NCBI RefSeq assembly: GCF_020497125.1
Contig: NC_059087.1
Location: 18,013,925-18,077,924 of the forward strand
From: Mauremys mutica
Lineage: Eukaryota; Chordata; Testudines; Geoemydidae
Direction of reading: 5' to 3'
DNA: 64,000 nt
A program made the position numbers and the translations under genes. This document shows, piece by piece, positions 23,283-33,219 of the stretch. Every line of letters starts with the position of its first letter. Position 1 is the first letter of the stretch. The notes under the pieces were generated by a model that saw only the letters and a program-made list of their open reading frames with translations, was not told the origin of the DNA and made no database searches.

Positions 23283-23480
23283 CATAGAATCATAGAATGC
23301 CAGGGTTGGAAGGGACCTCAGGAGGTCATCTAGTCCAACCCCCTGCTCAAAGCAGAACCAATCCCCAGGCAGATTTTTGCCCAGATCCTTAAATGGCCCC
23401 CTTAAGGATTGAAAACTCACAACCCTGGGTTTAGTAGGCCAGTGCTCAAACCACTGAGCTATCCTTCCCCCCCAACCAGG
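23283..23480 (-). mobile_element. tRNA-headed SINE with CR1 tail (tortoise-type)
   Basis: On the minus strand the element begins with a tRNA-like head (gatagctcagtggtttgagc, then a B-box-like gagttttcaatcc), has a middle ggccatttaaggatctgggc, and ends in the CR1-like tail aggtcccttccaaccctggc with attctatgattctatga. This is the layout of turtle pol III SINEs that borrow the CR1 3' end for retrotransposition. It sits inside the Gypsy remnant, so it is younger. Confidence 0.85.
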
Positions 23481-23496
23481 AAAAAAGTAGTTTTTT

Positions 23497-23568
23497 ACCT
23501 CAGATGGGATTTGAACCCATAGTCTCTGGCTTAGAAAGCCATTACTTTATCCATTAGACCACTAAGGC
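23497..23568 (-). tRNA. tRNA-Arg(UCU)-like gene or pseudogene
   Basis: A 72-nt minus-strand sequence folds as a tRNA: acceptor GCCTTAG/CTGAGGT (G-U pairs allowed), anticodon loop TTTCTAA with anticodon TCT (Arg, AGA), and T arm ATGGG-TTCAAAT-CCCAT, perfectly paired. A box TGGTCTAATGG and B box GGTTCAAATCC fit the pol III consensus, and a T6 run (23481-23486 as A6 on plus) follows 10 nt after the 3' end. It resembles tRNA-Arg-CCT with a changed first anticodon base. Against function: the D stem is weak (a C-A mismatch and G-U pairs) and the top anticodon-stem pair is A-G. It could be a decayed copy. Confidence 0.6.
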
Positions 23569-24192
23569 TCTAAAGTGCAACTGTGAGTTGCATTTTAGTC
23601 TCATTCTACATTATTAGATTGTGCCTGCTGTTTGTAATGGCTGTTCTTGAGTTTAATTCAGCCCAAGGAATCACATTGCAGCAGGCCCTGTTACCCAGTT
23701 GAGATTGCACAGGGCATTACCCTATTAACATTGTTGCATGCATGGAGGTTGGTATTGTCACGTGTTGCTTTTCTGTCCCAACAGCCTGAACCTAGTATTC
23801 TCTCAGACTTAAGGAGAGAATCATGATGTCATCGCTACTGTCTGATGTGCCATCCCCCTCTTGTACAAGTCTGACAATCTTTCTGAGACTTTCCTCTGCT
23901 CTTGCACGCACTGCTAAAACTATTCAACTTGCCACATTCCTTACAATGCTGTGCTAGTGCAGGGCACTTCTCTGCCCGCTCATGCGGTCTTCTACACTAA
24001 ATGCATCACACCATGGGTATGGAACCCTGATCACCTGCTTCCCTTTGCTGCTGTCTCACTGCTTGCACTTCTGGGGCTGTTGTGCCTCCTAGAGCTTTCA
24101 TCCTTTCTCTTGAGACTGATGTCTTGTGACAGATGTCTAAGCATCTGTCTAACGTGAGATCGTCTTCTCGGAGCAGCCGCTCCTACAGATGA

Positions 24193-24368
24193 TGTTCCCA
24201 GTGCCGTAGACTATTCTGTCCCAAATTAGGAAGCCTGTCAACTCCCCTAAAATTGTATTTAGCAGCCAGTGTGCATAAGGTGTTCCCAATGCCACCGACT
24301 ATTCTGTTCCAAATTAGGAAGCTTGTCAACTCCCCTAAAATTGTATGTAGCAGCCAGTGTGCATAAGG
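24193..24368. repeat. 88-bp tandem duplication inside Gypsy gag remnant
   Basis: Units 24193-24280 and 24281-24368 are each 88 bp and match at 81 of 88 positions by eye (from tgttccca to gcataagg). 88 is not a multiple of three, so the duplication breaks the gag frame. The divergence between copies shows it is not recent. Confidence 0.85.
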
Positions 24369-24899
24369 CAATAGCAGGGGGGTCTAGCCCATCCCTTCAG
24401 ATTGGTCTCTAGGAAAAGCCTGTGTCATGCCACAGTTTCATTCTGCTTTGGGAAGCAATAACTCCCCAGGTCTCCCAGGACTGCTGTGAGGCTTGAGGCA
24501 GTGGTGCACTTCAGAGTGGTGCATACCTGTCTGCGTTGTTCCCCAGTAAGGTCTGATAATAGTTATACTTGACTGTTGTCATCCTCCTGCATGGACAGGT
24601 CTGTCCACCAGCAGTACCACTGGGCTACCCGTGTGTCTGCAAAATCCAGGTTTCTGGGGAACTTCAGATCGAGTTCCTTGGCTCATGCAGCCATCTGCGG
24701 CACTTCAGAGAACTCACAGCTCCAGTGCTGCCACCATGTTTCATTTGCAAAGAGTGAAGCTGAATGCAGGCTAAGCTGAACACATGGAACTCTGTGCACT
24801 GCACTGTCCATGTGGCTGAGTTGCTTCCAGCCCAACTCCACCCATGTACCCTGGTGTCCTATTATTAACAGTCCCTCCAGGGAGCATGGGCCCTATGAC

Positions 24900-25700
24900 T
24901 TCAGCTCCACGATACATCTTCCCTATTTTACATACATTTTAATACAAACCCTAAAAACAAATAATTGATGCCCAGACCTGCTCCCCCCCCTGCGTCCCTT
25001 CAGCCAGGGCTTGCCAGCACATGGGCAAGTTGGAGTCTCATCTTTACCACAGACTCAGCTGGTTACATAGTCTTTGAAATAGTCTTTCTGACCCACTTTG
25101 CCTGGCTTCCTATTGGCATTCCTGCCCTGCCTATTGCTGTCTCTCTCCTCTCCACCTCAAGGGACTCCCTGCTTCTGCCACTGCACTTGTTTTATAATTC
25201 TGTCTCTGTTCCACCACTGCCTAAATTGTCTTGCCATTGAATATACCAAGTCCAACCCTTCTCCTGTTACCAATTGTTCCAAACCAACTTTCATTCCGAC
25301 TAGCCAGTATCAGCTCCCCCAAACCAACTGTTATTCTCAGTGGCCACAGCCTCTCTCAACTGCTGCGGAACCTTTGGATTCTAACGGGCCATGCCTCTTC
25401 ATCGTAAAGCAAAACATTCAGCTCCCTGTTTGAATAGCAGTCAAGAGGAAAAGAATATCCCTGTTGCAACTGTACGTACTCTGCTACCGCAGCAGCAATC
25501 TAGTGGCTCGCCTTCCATGCCAGAATGCACAGCAGGTGTCCCGGTTTCAGATGCAATACAATCCTCCAGTCAGCTTAGTACAGTGAGAAACATTTTGTGT
25601 GACTGGAATAATCTAATGATGAAAAGCCTGTGTTTAATACTCATTCAGCCATATGGTTTATTGTAAGTGTATTTAAGTGGAACAGTTAACATTGCTTTGT
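24900..25700 (+). other. Unassigned open stretch with staggered frames
   Basis: Overlapping plus-strand open frames at 24965-25240, 25098-25433 and 25391-25666 form a chain of about 700 bp. The first is hydrophobic, the second Thr/Pro/Ser/Gln-rich (e.g. NCSKPTFIPTSQYQLPQTNC), and the third contains VATVRTLLPQQQSSGSPSMP. The frame changes could be a decayed coding segment (retrocopy or transposon), or chance. I recognise no family. Confidence 0.3.
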
Positions 25701-26224
25701 ATGAGTTATTTTTTCCTCATATCTAAAACTCTTTGTTTTTCACACAATTTTTTCCCTTCAGAAACCCGGCATTACTTTTCTCAGAAATTTTAGACATCTG
25801 TAAATGTGAATGTTTCAGTAAATAAAAATAAGATTTAAAATGTTCCCTTAACAGCTTTAAAAAACAAAATTATGCTTACAGTTCTGAATATAGACATAAA
25901 TAAATCTGTCATCAGCAAGTGTAAAACAAATGCTTATGGAAAAATCTAACACACAACCAGTAATTGCCATTTTAATGCAAAATTTGATTAAAAACTAGTG
26001 TTTCTCTAATATATTTCCCTGGGATATGTCAGATCAAAAACGATGCCAATAAGGCAGAGCAATAAGGTGTGGAAAGACAGCCAGGCCCCCTGACAGGGTG
26101 CAACTATGGTCAGCCTGGACATGTGTCCAAATGCATGTCTCGGCCCATATATATAAATGGGATAATTAGCATTTCATGTGTATATTTATTTTCATTACCT
26201 AGTAGTTCATATTGGGTCTTTCCT

Positions 26225-26345
26225 TTCATGAAGGCCATGACCCTGCAAAGACTTACATGTGTGCTTTAAGCACATGGATAGTCCCATGAAACCAATGGGC
26301 TTATTCATGTGCTTTAAATTAGGTACATGCCTAAATCTTTTGGGC
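26225..26345. repeat. Palindromic amniote repeat
   Basis: The segment ccctgcaaagacttacatgt leads into gcacatggatagtccca, which pairs with tgggcttattcatgtgc (14 of 17 complementary). This is the self-complementary layout of a common turtle/bird MITE-like repeat; related fragments occur at about 15601 and about 27520. Confidence 0.6.
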
Positions 26346-27270
26346 TCAGACCTTAAAGGGGGTACTTATGGCAAAATCTCCATTGGTGCTTGGAAGTAGG
26401 AAAAATACCTCCCTGAACATATGTAATAATATGCTGCAAAAGCACCATTAAGAACAGTAAAGCCATACAAAGATGCTGTATTTTAAAAAAAACCCACTAG
26501 GAACAGGTTAATAATTATAATGGTGAAGTTAAACATGCTATGGTCTGAACTAACTTTTCCCCCATATCCATGTCACAGCTCATATGGTTGGGTTTAAATC
26601 CTAAAAGCTGGGTCTGGAAAGCCTTAACTTTGCCCTGTGTGATATGTGCATTTTAACAGTTCACTTTGTGTTAAGTGCAGTACTATTGAAAGTACCTGTG
26701 AGCCCTGGAGATTGAAATTGGCCGCTTATCCAGAGAACAGGTGCAGCTTGAACAGCAACATGCATCTTCCCACTTATGTGCCTGGAAGCGTGGAAAGGTA
26801 GTTTAATCTCTACTTGTTCAGAACCGTAGCCATCTCTCCTAAGCCTGCCATCACTGTGAAGGAGGTTTTAGTTCCACGTGAGCCAATGGGACAGAGTTTG
26901 TCTAAGAGTGCGGTACTTCTTCTGGAGCACATCAGAATGAGCAGGAACCTCCACACCTTCAGAACAAAATGCAAATATCGTACATTTCACATCACCTTCC
27001 CCTGATAATTTTAAAAAGCCCCAAATCTGTGTGTGGGTGTGGAGGGAGAGAAATGTGAAGTATTTCAAAAAGAAAGATATATTTTAACTTGTAAGGCACT
27101 CAGATACCATGGTGATGAATGTGATCTAAATCTTAAATACATTAGATGTGAACACTGGTCCACTGGGAACTATCCTTAGACTCTTAAAGAGCATCAGATG
27201 CTAACAACTTCTAGAGACTACTAAACTAGGCTTGATTTAAACTGGTAATCTAGAGCTGAAAACGCCTGGG

Positions 27271-27348
27271 CCTGACTTTCATTTACACTTAGGCCACTTT
27301 ACACCACTATGGCAGTGTAAAGTGGCCTAAGTGTAAATGAGACTCAGG
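27271..27348. repeat. 34-bp near-perfect inverted repeat (hairpin)
   Basis: Arms 27271-27304 and 27315-27348 are complementary at all but two positions, with 25 consecutive perfect pairs (catttacacttaggccactt and onwards), around a 10-nt loop (cactatggca). A MITE-like palindrome. Confidence 0.88.
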
Positions 27349-28624
27349 TCCTCTATGTAGCCAATCCCCAAGCTATCCTGTCTTCTCATACAGTAATTCA
27401 GTTAATATCAATATGCAACTTGACTCAGTCAACAAAAATCTAACACTGTTTTCCCAGCATTTCATTATAAACCCCCCCACACACACACTTTTTTTTGTTT
27501 TCCTTGCCCACCCAAAATGCCCATTGACTTCAATGGAAGTTTAGGCTGTACAAGGAAGGCAGGATCAGGACCTAATTTGGTAAATATTTAAATTCAAATG
27601 TAACTAAACTCTGGATTCTTTTGATTTTCACTGAATGACTAAACAGAAGTTGGAAAACATAAAAGATTACCAATCATAGGACTATATGGTCAATAGCAAC
27701 GTTATCTTAATTACCTAATAGAATTCTGTATATAATTCTTTCATTCCTTGTTCTAGGAGCAAGCTTGTAAAGTCATATTTTTGTCAGACTCGCTACTCAC
27801 AAATAAGCCATCAAACTGCAGCTTGGAAGCTTGGTTGCATTAGCAAGTCAATGATATATTTCTTAATTGTGTCTGAGTGGTTTACAATTATATTTTAAAT
27901 ATTAAAAAGATCCATTTTAATGCAGTCTTAAAAGCTTATTGCATAAGTCTCACCCTTGTAATTAATATGCTGATATTTTGCTGCCATCTGTATGAAATTA
28001 AGCAGCTTTTATTTTACAACAGTAGCAGCAACAGCATTCAGGCATTGTCCTGTACTTCAGTAATGGAAATTTCCCAGCCTCAAAGCACACACTGTCTCAG
28101 TCAGCTGCAATAACCATCTGAGTAATTTCAATATTGTTGAAGGTTTTGCTTGTCTTTAATGTTATCTAGATCTTCTAACTTCTGGAAACTGACTCCTTAT
28201 GAGCCTTCTTCATCTAGAGACTAAAAATTAAGTAAACAAGCTGAAACCGGTACAGGAATTGAAACATCCAGATAAAAATAATTACACAGGACCAAAGGAA
28301 AAAAAACCATAACAATAAGTATGTAAAATGTTATAGAGGCTCTTGATGTAACCAGGCACCTTGTATGTGTGTGTAGTTTTCCTGCACTGGAGTTATATGT
28401 TTGAAGGCAGCAAGATTTTAAAGGAAAAAAGCCTCCATTAAAATAATATAATGTATAAAATCAGTGTCTTGCCCTGTTTATTTCTTGTAACATTGTTAAG
28501 CAAACACTATAATACAAAAAATTAGGAAAAACTCTAGATTTGTAGTATTAATTATTGCTATTCATTTCCTCAATGCTACTGAGGGTCTGGGACTTTACAG
28601 ACATATTATATATGGAAATAGACC

Positions 28625-28800
28625 TATCTTGTAGAGCTGGAAGGGACCCTGAGAGGTCATTGAGTCCAGCCCCCTGCCTTCACTAGTAGGACCAAGTACT
28701 GATTTTGCCCCAGATCCTTAAGTGGCCCCCTGAAGGATTGAACTCACAACCCTGGGTTTAAGCAGGCCAATGCTCAAACCACTGAGCTACCCCACCCTCT
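28625..28800 (-). mobile_element. tRNA-headed SINE with CR1 tail
   Basis: Minus-strand copy: head ggtagctcagtggtttgagc, B box gagttcaatcc, middle gggggccacttaaggatctg, tail ctcagggtcccttccagctc. Same family as 23283-23480; the tail lacks the final attctatga repeats. Confidence 0.85.
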
Positions 28801-29654
28801 TGTCAGTCATGATGTAGACATGACAAGTGATGGTCACAAGCAAAGGTGGGGAAGTACAGGGCAAGGATCGCAACAAGAACGCTGGTTTTTTCAGGGTGTC
28901 TATGCATTGCAATGATTCCATTTAAAAATACTTCTTGTTTATAGCTCTTGGGCTTGAAGGGGGGAAAATGAGGGACTGAGTTAATAAAAAGGGGGGTGGC
29001 GGGAGAAGAGGCTGAAGTGGGGATAAGCTGAATGGGGGCAGGTGAGAGTAAGGTAGGGTAGTAGCAGAGATGTGGTGGCTGGGGAGGAGGGAGGAGCACC
29101 AGGATGTTAGCCTCAGTGACAGATTAGCAAATATGATACTGGAAGAGAGAAGATAAGCATTGAAGCTGGTCACATTAGAAAACTGCTGGTTTGGTGGATA
29201 TTCACTGCTTGTTGAGGGGGCTGCTTGTGTTGCTGCTGCTCCCATTTACTGACTGGCTCCTTCATGGCTGTTGCCAGATGGTTACGAATGGTGCACTGTA
29301 AGGCATCAGTCACTGGGACATCTAAGGCCCCAATCCTGCCTCTGGCTCTGTATGGGTGCAGCCCCTTTGAAGTTAGCAGCACTTGGCCTGTGCACACAAG
29401 TCCATCTACATGGAGCCAATTGCAAGATCAGGATCTCAAGGCCAAAACTTTTTAAAAACTTACTGGAACTTGATGTCAAGTAAGATAAAGAAGGTGCTCT
29501 CACCATTAACGGAGCCTCTCATAAATCAGGAATGTTACTTTATTGTCTCGACAGTGCCAGAGATGTGCATGGTGCTTGTCTATTGCAGTTATATCTGGCT
29601 AAAGTAATAGGCACTCCCTGTTCAGAAACGTACACAACAGGATGAGATAGCACA

Positions 29655-29775
29655 TGTTGCAAAAGTGTGGGGTTTTTTACTCACGAAAGCTTGTACCCAA
29701 ATAAATCTGTTAGTCTTTAAGGTGCCACCAGACTCCTTGTTGTTTTTATGGATACGGACTAACATGGCCACCCCT
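29655..29775 (-). mobile_element. SINE-like dispersed repeat (fragment)
   Basis: Minus-strand copy of the repeat whose plus-strand relative is at 56683. Shared blocks in minus orientation are gtggccatgttagtccgtat, ggagtctggtggcacctt, and gtacaagctttcgtgagt. A high-copy repeat of turtles and related reptiles; I do not know its formal family. Confidence 0.7.
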
Positions 29776-30676
29776 GATCTAGTGACAAAAGCTGCCACTG
29801 GACAGCTGGTTGGTAACCTATGTGAAATGAGTAGGTGGACTTAGACCAGTTCTTTGAAGACAACCTTCCACATCACAAAAACCACCATCACAACCAGTTT
29901 CCTTACTGGCACCAGAATTCTAAGAAATAAAGTTGTGCTGTTTCAACCTTTCAGCATGAGTACTTATGTTTTTATCTAACTTTTGTGTGTATGTTCTGAA
30001 CATAAGACATTGGCAAGTCCTTGCAGGGAGATGCATATTGCTGCTCTCCATGCTGCACTAGTTCTGTGGATAAATAGAAAATATCAGTCTCTTCTACTGG
30101 CAAACCAGCACTTTGCACCAGGACTAAATTCACACCCACTATGCAGATACCTCAGAGTGTATGTAAGCGCTTTGTATATAAATATTACATACATTACTGA
30201 TGTCAGTTTCTACACCCTAAAGTTGGTAAATGCACTGTTCATTGTCAAACTAACAACTTGCAATTTTGCATAGGCTTAGCAGAGAGGAGCTTGGCAGAAG
30301 TTACATGGGTTTCCTAGAGGAAGTGATAACACACAGTTTTGAAGAAAAAAAAAGTTTGAGCTGTTATCTTTTGGAATTTGTGTGGTGCTATACTGGTAAT
30401 AAAGTACATTCTAAGGCTTCCTGTTTATTGTGAGGAGATACAATGTTGACCACAGTATAAAAGCTTCAACCATTTGTTAGTAAATGCTGCACAAGAAAAA
30501 TAATATCCAAACACAAAATGGCCTGTGGCGTCCATGGTATTTATCAACAAAATGAGATTTTCCTGCCACAAGTCAAAGGGACTACTTGTGCAAGGCAGAC
30601 AAGACTGGAACGGGAGCCGGGCTTCATTTGTAATGAAAGAGGTGCTGGGTGGGTGGCCAGAGAGCAGCGGCTTCTG

Positions 30677-30810
30677 GCCAGATACCCAGCTCTGAAGGCA
30701 GCACTGCTGCCAGCAGCGGCACAGAAGTAAGAGTGGCAGGGTATGGTGTATTGCCACCCTTACTTCTGCACTGCTGCTGGTGGCGGTGCTGCCTTCAGAG
30801 CTGGGCGGCC
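30677..30810. repeat. Long GC-rich inverted repeat (hairpin)
   Basis: Arms 30677-30738 and 30752-30810 are largely complementary (cccagctctgaaggcagcac against gtgctgccttcagagctggg; tgctgccagcagcggcacag against a ctgctgctggtgg-type arm) around a loop of about 13 nt. Flanking ggccag.aagcagcagc motifs extend the symmetry. It may be a foldback element. Confidence 0.8.
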
Positions 30811-30912
30811 AGAAAGCAGCAGCTGCTGGCCAGGAGCCCAGGGTTATGAACTACCAAGCCAAGTGGTGCTGGGGCTCAGCCCTGGCACAGATTAAGCCCT
30901 GAATGGGAGCCA

Positions 30913-30970
30913 ATTCTGCTCCCCCTGAAACCAATGTCCAATCTCCCATTGATTTCAGTGGGAGCAGAAT
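30913..30970. repeat. 24-bp inverted repeat
   Basis: 30913-30936 pairs with 30947-30970 at 22 of 24 positions (attctgctccccctgaaacc / the arm ending gtgggagcagaat), 10-nt loop. Belongs to the same kind of palindromic amniote repeat as fragments at about 48425 and about 57165 (cactgaaatcaatc, ttggtttcagtaga). Confidence 0.75.
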
Positions 30971-31277
30971 TAAACCTTTGGCCCCTGCCTTTGTTTCTAT
31001 ATGTGAGTTGGAAGACGTCTGAGTGAGTGAATGGTTTTTTTTTAATTAATGTTTGTGGGGTTTTATACAACATTTATATGCAGAGAATGAAAATCGGCAT
31101 AATTACAGGATAGTATCTAGAAATGGCACAAGTAACATTTAGATTTAATTAAGATTTGTTTCTAACAACAATCCATAACAGTCAAAATAGCTAATCAAAC
31201 ACACAGTATGTACAGACACACAGAATTATGCATACTTGCTGTGTGGTATCTCTCACTCAACAGCTTTGTTTTCTCAG

Positions 31278-31517
31278 TTAATTATTCTTGCTACATTAAC
31301 ACAAGCCCGGACCAGTAGATTTGTAAGAAACAGGGGTGCAAATTCTACAGCTGTACAGACTGAATTTACAGTGCAACTTACCCTGGTGGCAGATAAAAAA
31401 ATATTTGGCAGGGAAATAAATGAGGCTGAAATCTTGAAACTGGTCCAAGATGGTCTCTGTTCTGGTGGTCAAGTCATAATTACTACAGAGGAAGCTAAGA
31501 AATTAGCATTGGCCTTG
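31278..31517 (+). CDS. Candidate exon A of an unrecognised plus-strand gene or pseudogene
   Basis: 240 bp, exactly 80 open codons, bordered by an acceptor-like ttgttttctcag and a donor-like gtaatg (31518). The translation (starts LIILATLTQARTSRF) has a central charged segment VADKKIFGREINEAEILKLV and ends TTEEAKKLALAL, giving a mixed alpha/beta composition like real protein. Phase 0 at both ends. No start codon is required if it is internal. I do not recognise the family. Known genes between MAPK1 and PPM1F in mammals: none that I know of. Alternatives: chance open frame, decayed retrocopy, or lineage-specific gene. Confidence 0.35.
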
Positions 31518-31624
31518 GTAATGTAAAATACAATGAAAAAAAATGGTGCCTGCCTCAAAGAGCTTCCCGTCTAAGTAGGTGCGTTGACCTCAGTGCAGAC
31601 TACAAGACTTATCTGTTTCTCCAG

Positions 31625-31672
31625 ACTTCATTCAGTGGAGTGTTAGAACCGGATGGAGGGGCTCTTTGTTTG
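31625..31672 (+). CDS. Candidate exon B (48 bp)
   Basis: Follows a tctgtttctccag acceptor-like site and ends at a consensus donor TTTG|gtaagt. It is 48 bp, phase 0, and encodes 16 residues (TSFSGVLEPDGGALCL), so it would splice in frame after exon A (31278-31517). The intervening 107 bp resembles a MIR/L3-type repeat fragment (caaagagcttcccgtctaa). Short, so weak by itself; it matters only with A and C. Confidence 0.25.
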
Positions 31673-32139
31673 GTAAGTGTGGTGGATGGAACTTTTAAGA
31701 CCTGAGGCTGACTCCGTATAATTACTGCTCCTTTAAAGGACTAACATTCTGTGTACTAGAATTAAAAATCTTGCCAGCTGGAATGGTTTGGGAACCTGAA
31801 TTCCAGAATGGAATGAGCGGATGTATCTTGTCAGTAAGGATCCACCCATTCTGCCAGCTCCATTCATTTTTGTTAGTACTTTATTTTTCTTGTTCTTCTG
31901 ATCTAGTTAACATCACTGTAGTTAATTAAAAAGACATATGGCTTTTTGGAGTTTGGAAGACCTAACAGTGGGAGAGTTACTCTGGTTGCATTAGTATTTT
32001 TGTTTATTATTATTACTATTTCCGATATACATAGAGGATGATAGGTGCATGTGATAAATGGCAAATATAACTACACTATGCTTAATGTTGATATATTCAT
32101 ACACACTACAGCTCCCTCTTCCTCCTCCCCGCATGGGAT

Positions 32140-32345
32140 GGATCATGGTCTAGTGTTTAGAACTGATCAGGAGTTCTATTCTCAGTTCTGTCACTGACTT
32201 GTGCAACTTTGTGTAAACAAGGTAGCCTCTCTGTGCATCAGTTTCCTGATCAATAAAATGAGGGGGGGGAAAATAATTTTAGTGGTTGCCTTACAGGGTG
32301 CCATGCAGCTTACTCATTATTCATAAAGAGCTTTGAAATCCTTGG
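32140..32345 (+). mobile_element. MIR SINE
   Basis: Forward MIR signature: tgtcactgacttgtgcaact, then tctctgtgcatcagtttcct and aataaaatgagggg. Ancient SINE. Confidence 0.75.
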
Positions 32346-32424
32346 ACTAGAGCAGCAAGAAGTATTTTCTGTTATTACGATGAAGGCAGCCCTTCTTTGA
32401 GGAGATAACTCCTACCTGACAGGC

Positions 32425-32575
32425 AGTTTGTAATCACCCCCATTTTACAGACAGGAACAAACACCCCCCCCCCCAAGTGTCTTGGTCCAAATCACATAGC
32501 AAGTATAGGAGAGCAGGAGGCAGATGGCCTGATGCTCAGGCCTGTGCCATAACTACTAGACCTTATGATGTAAAC
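32425..32575 (-). mobile_element. MIR SINE fragment with a C-run
   Basis: Reverse MIR: cacccccattttacagacag, then aaatcacatagcaagtatag and ctcaggcctgtgcc. A run of 11 C (about 32465-32475) has expanded inside it. Confidence 0.65.
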
Positions 32576-32943
32576 ATATACAAATAGTTAATCAATTACA
32601 AATTGTTTGGACTGATGACTCGGAAAGAGGGCCATGAGAAATGAGTATTAGTAAGGTAAGTACACTCAGCCCTCCTACAGATCTCCAAAGAACTCCATTT
32701 TCATAACAAACACTTTATACAAGGACCGTGTACCACCACCATTTCCCATTACTTTCATGAAGTGCAGCTGGATAAATGCCAATATGCTAATAAATTCCCA
32801 ACAGATTCTGAACAGCCTTTACTGTAACTTATCTCAGACAATAAAAATACAGCAGTTGTCCTGTTAATGAAATCCCACGCTTAGGGATTTCCCCTCATGG
32901 GGGTATATTGAACTCCTAATGAATCCATCATGGTAATATCTAG

Positions 32944-33219
32944 GAGGAGTTCTTTGTGAAAGCACAAGGAGGAGATTTATCAGAGACCTTAAAAGAACGC
33001 CAATGGAAGAGCATTTTACAGAATGTTAAAAATACTTCTGTGGATCTCACGCTGTTTGATACAATAAAAGGTTTTATTCAAAATGTATTGGCCACCATCA
33101 AAGCTGTCCAAGATAAGGGCCTTATCTACAGATGTTTGTTTGCGCTGGAACAAAAAGAACCCCGATGCATATACTGTGAGGCTATCCAACAGTCAGGCAG
33201 CTGTGGAAAGAGGTGGACA
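32944..33219 (+). CDS. Candidate exon C of the same unrecognised gene or pseudogene
   Basis: Open for 92 codons from an AG at 32942-32943 (phase 0, matching exons A and B) to a stop at 33220-33222. It encodes EEFFVKAQGGDLSETLKE, then a helical-looking region (FDTIKGFIQNVLATIKAVQD), then LFALEQKEPRCIYCEA with a CxxC-like RCIYC. The polypyrimidine tract before the AG is poor. The 3' end may be earlier at a weak gtgagg donor (33176). Downstream, 33225-33540 has long partly open stretches in another frame, which would fit a decayed coding region. No family recognised. Confidence 0.35.

Larger units (their letters stand above)
21035..24890 (-). mobile_element. Decayed Ty3/Gypsy LTR retrotransposon (gag-pol remnant)
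   Basis: Minus-strand remnant readable in broken frames in canonical order. Gag: an arm near 24420-24490 with the FPKQNETVA-type motif, a LLREDDLTLD-type motif near 24150-24185, and a zinc-knuckle-like CxxCGK motif near 23930-23990. Protease: a CNVIP-type motif near 23650-23690. Reverse transcriptase: VVKKPSGKLFICID in 22752-23225 and VCDVRNGFWHISLD near 22700-22745. RT/RNase H: GLQHFLRMINVLSKFWPHLA, then LQCDASG and FQIEKEQLAVVF, in 22033-22506. Integrase: TPLWDKVGADLCTFKEKQY and VDYYSN in 21031-21399. Many stops and frameshifts, and the YVDD box is not recoverable. No LTRs were recognised at either end. Interrupted by a SINE (23283-23480) and a tRNA-like gene (23497-23568). Not functional. 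Confidence 0.88.
25700..28620. other. Intergenic sequence with palindromic repeats only
   Basis: AT-rich sequence between the Gypsy flank and the SINE at 28625. Apart from the palindromes at about 26225 and 27271 I see no gene, RNA or transposon boundary. Confidence 0.45.

Noticed and set aside
29983..30273. 96-codon plus-strand open frame upstream of the exon-like segments, as a possible first exon
   Set aside because: No link in phase or splice signal to 31278, and the translation looks like AT-rich chance sequence.
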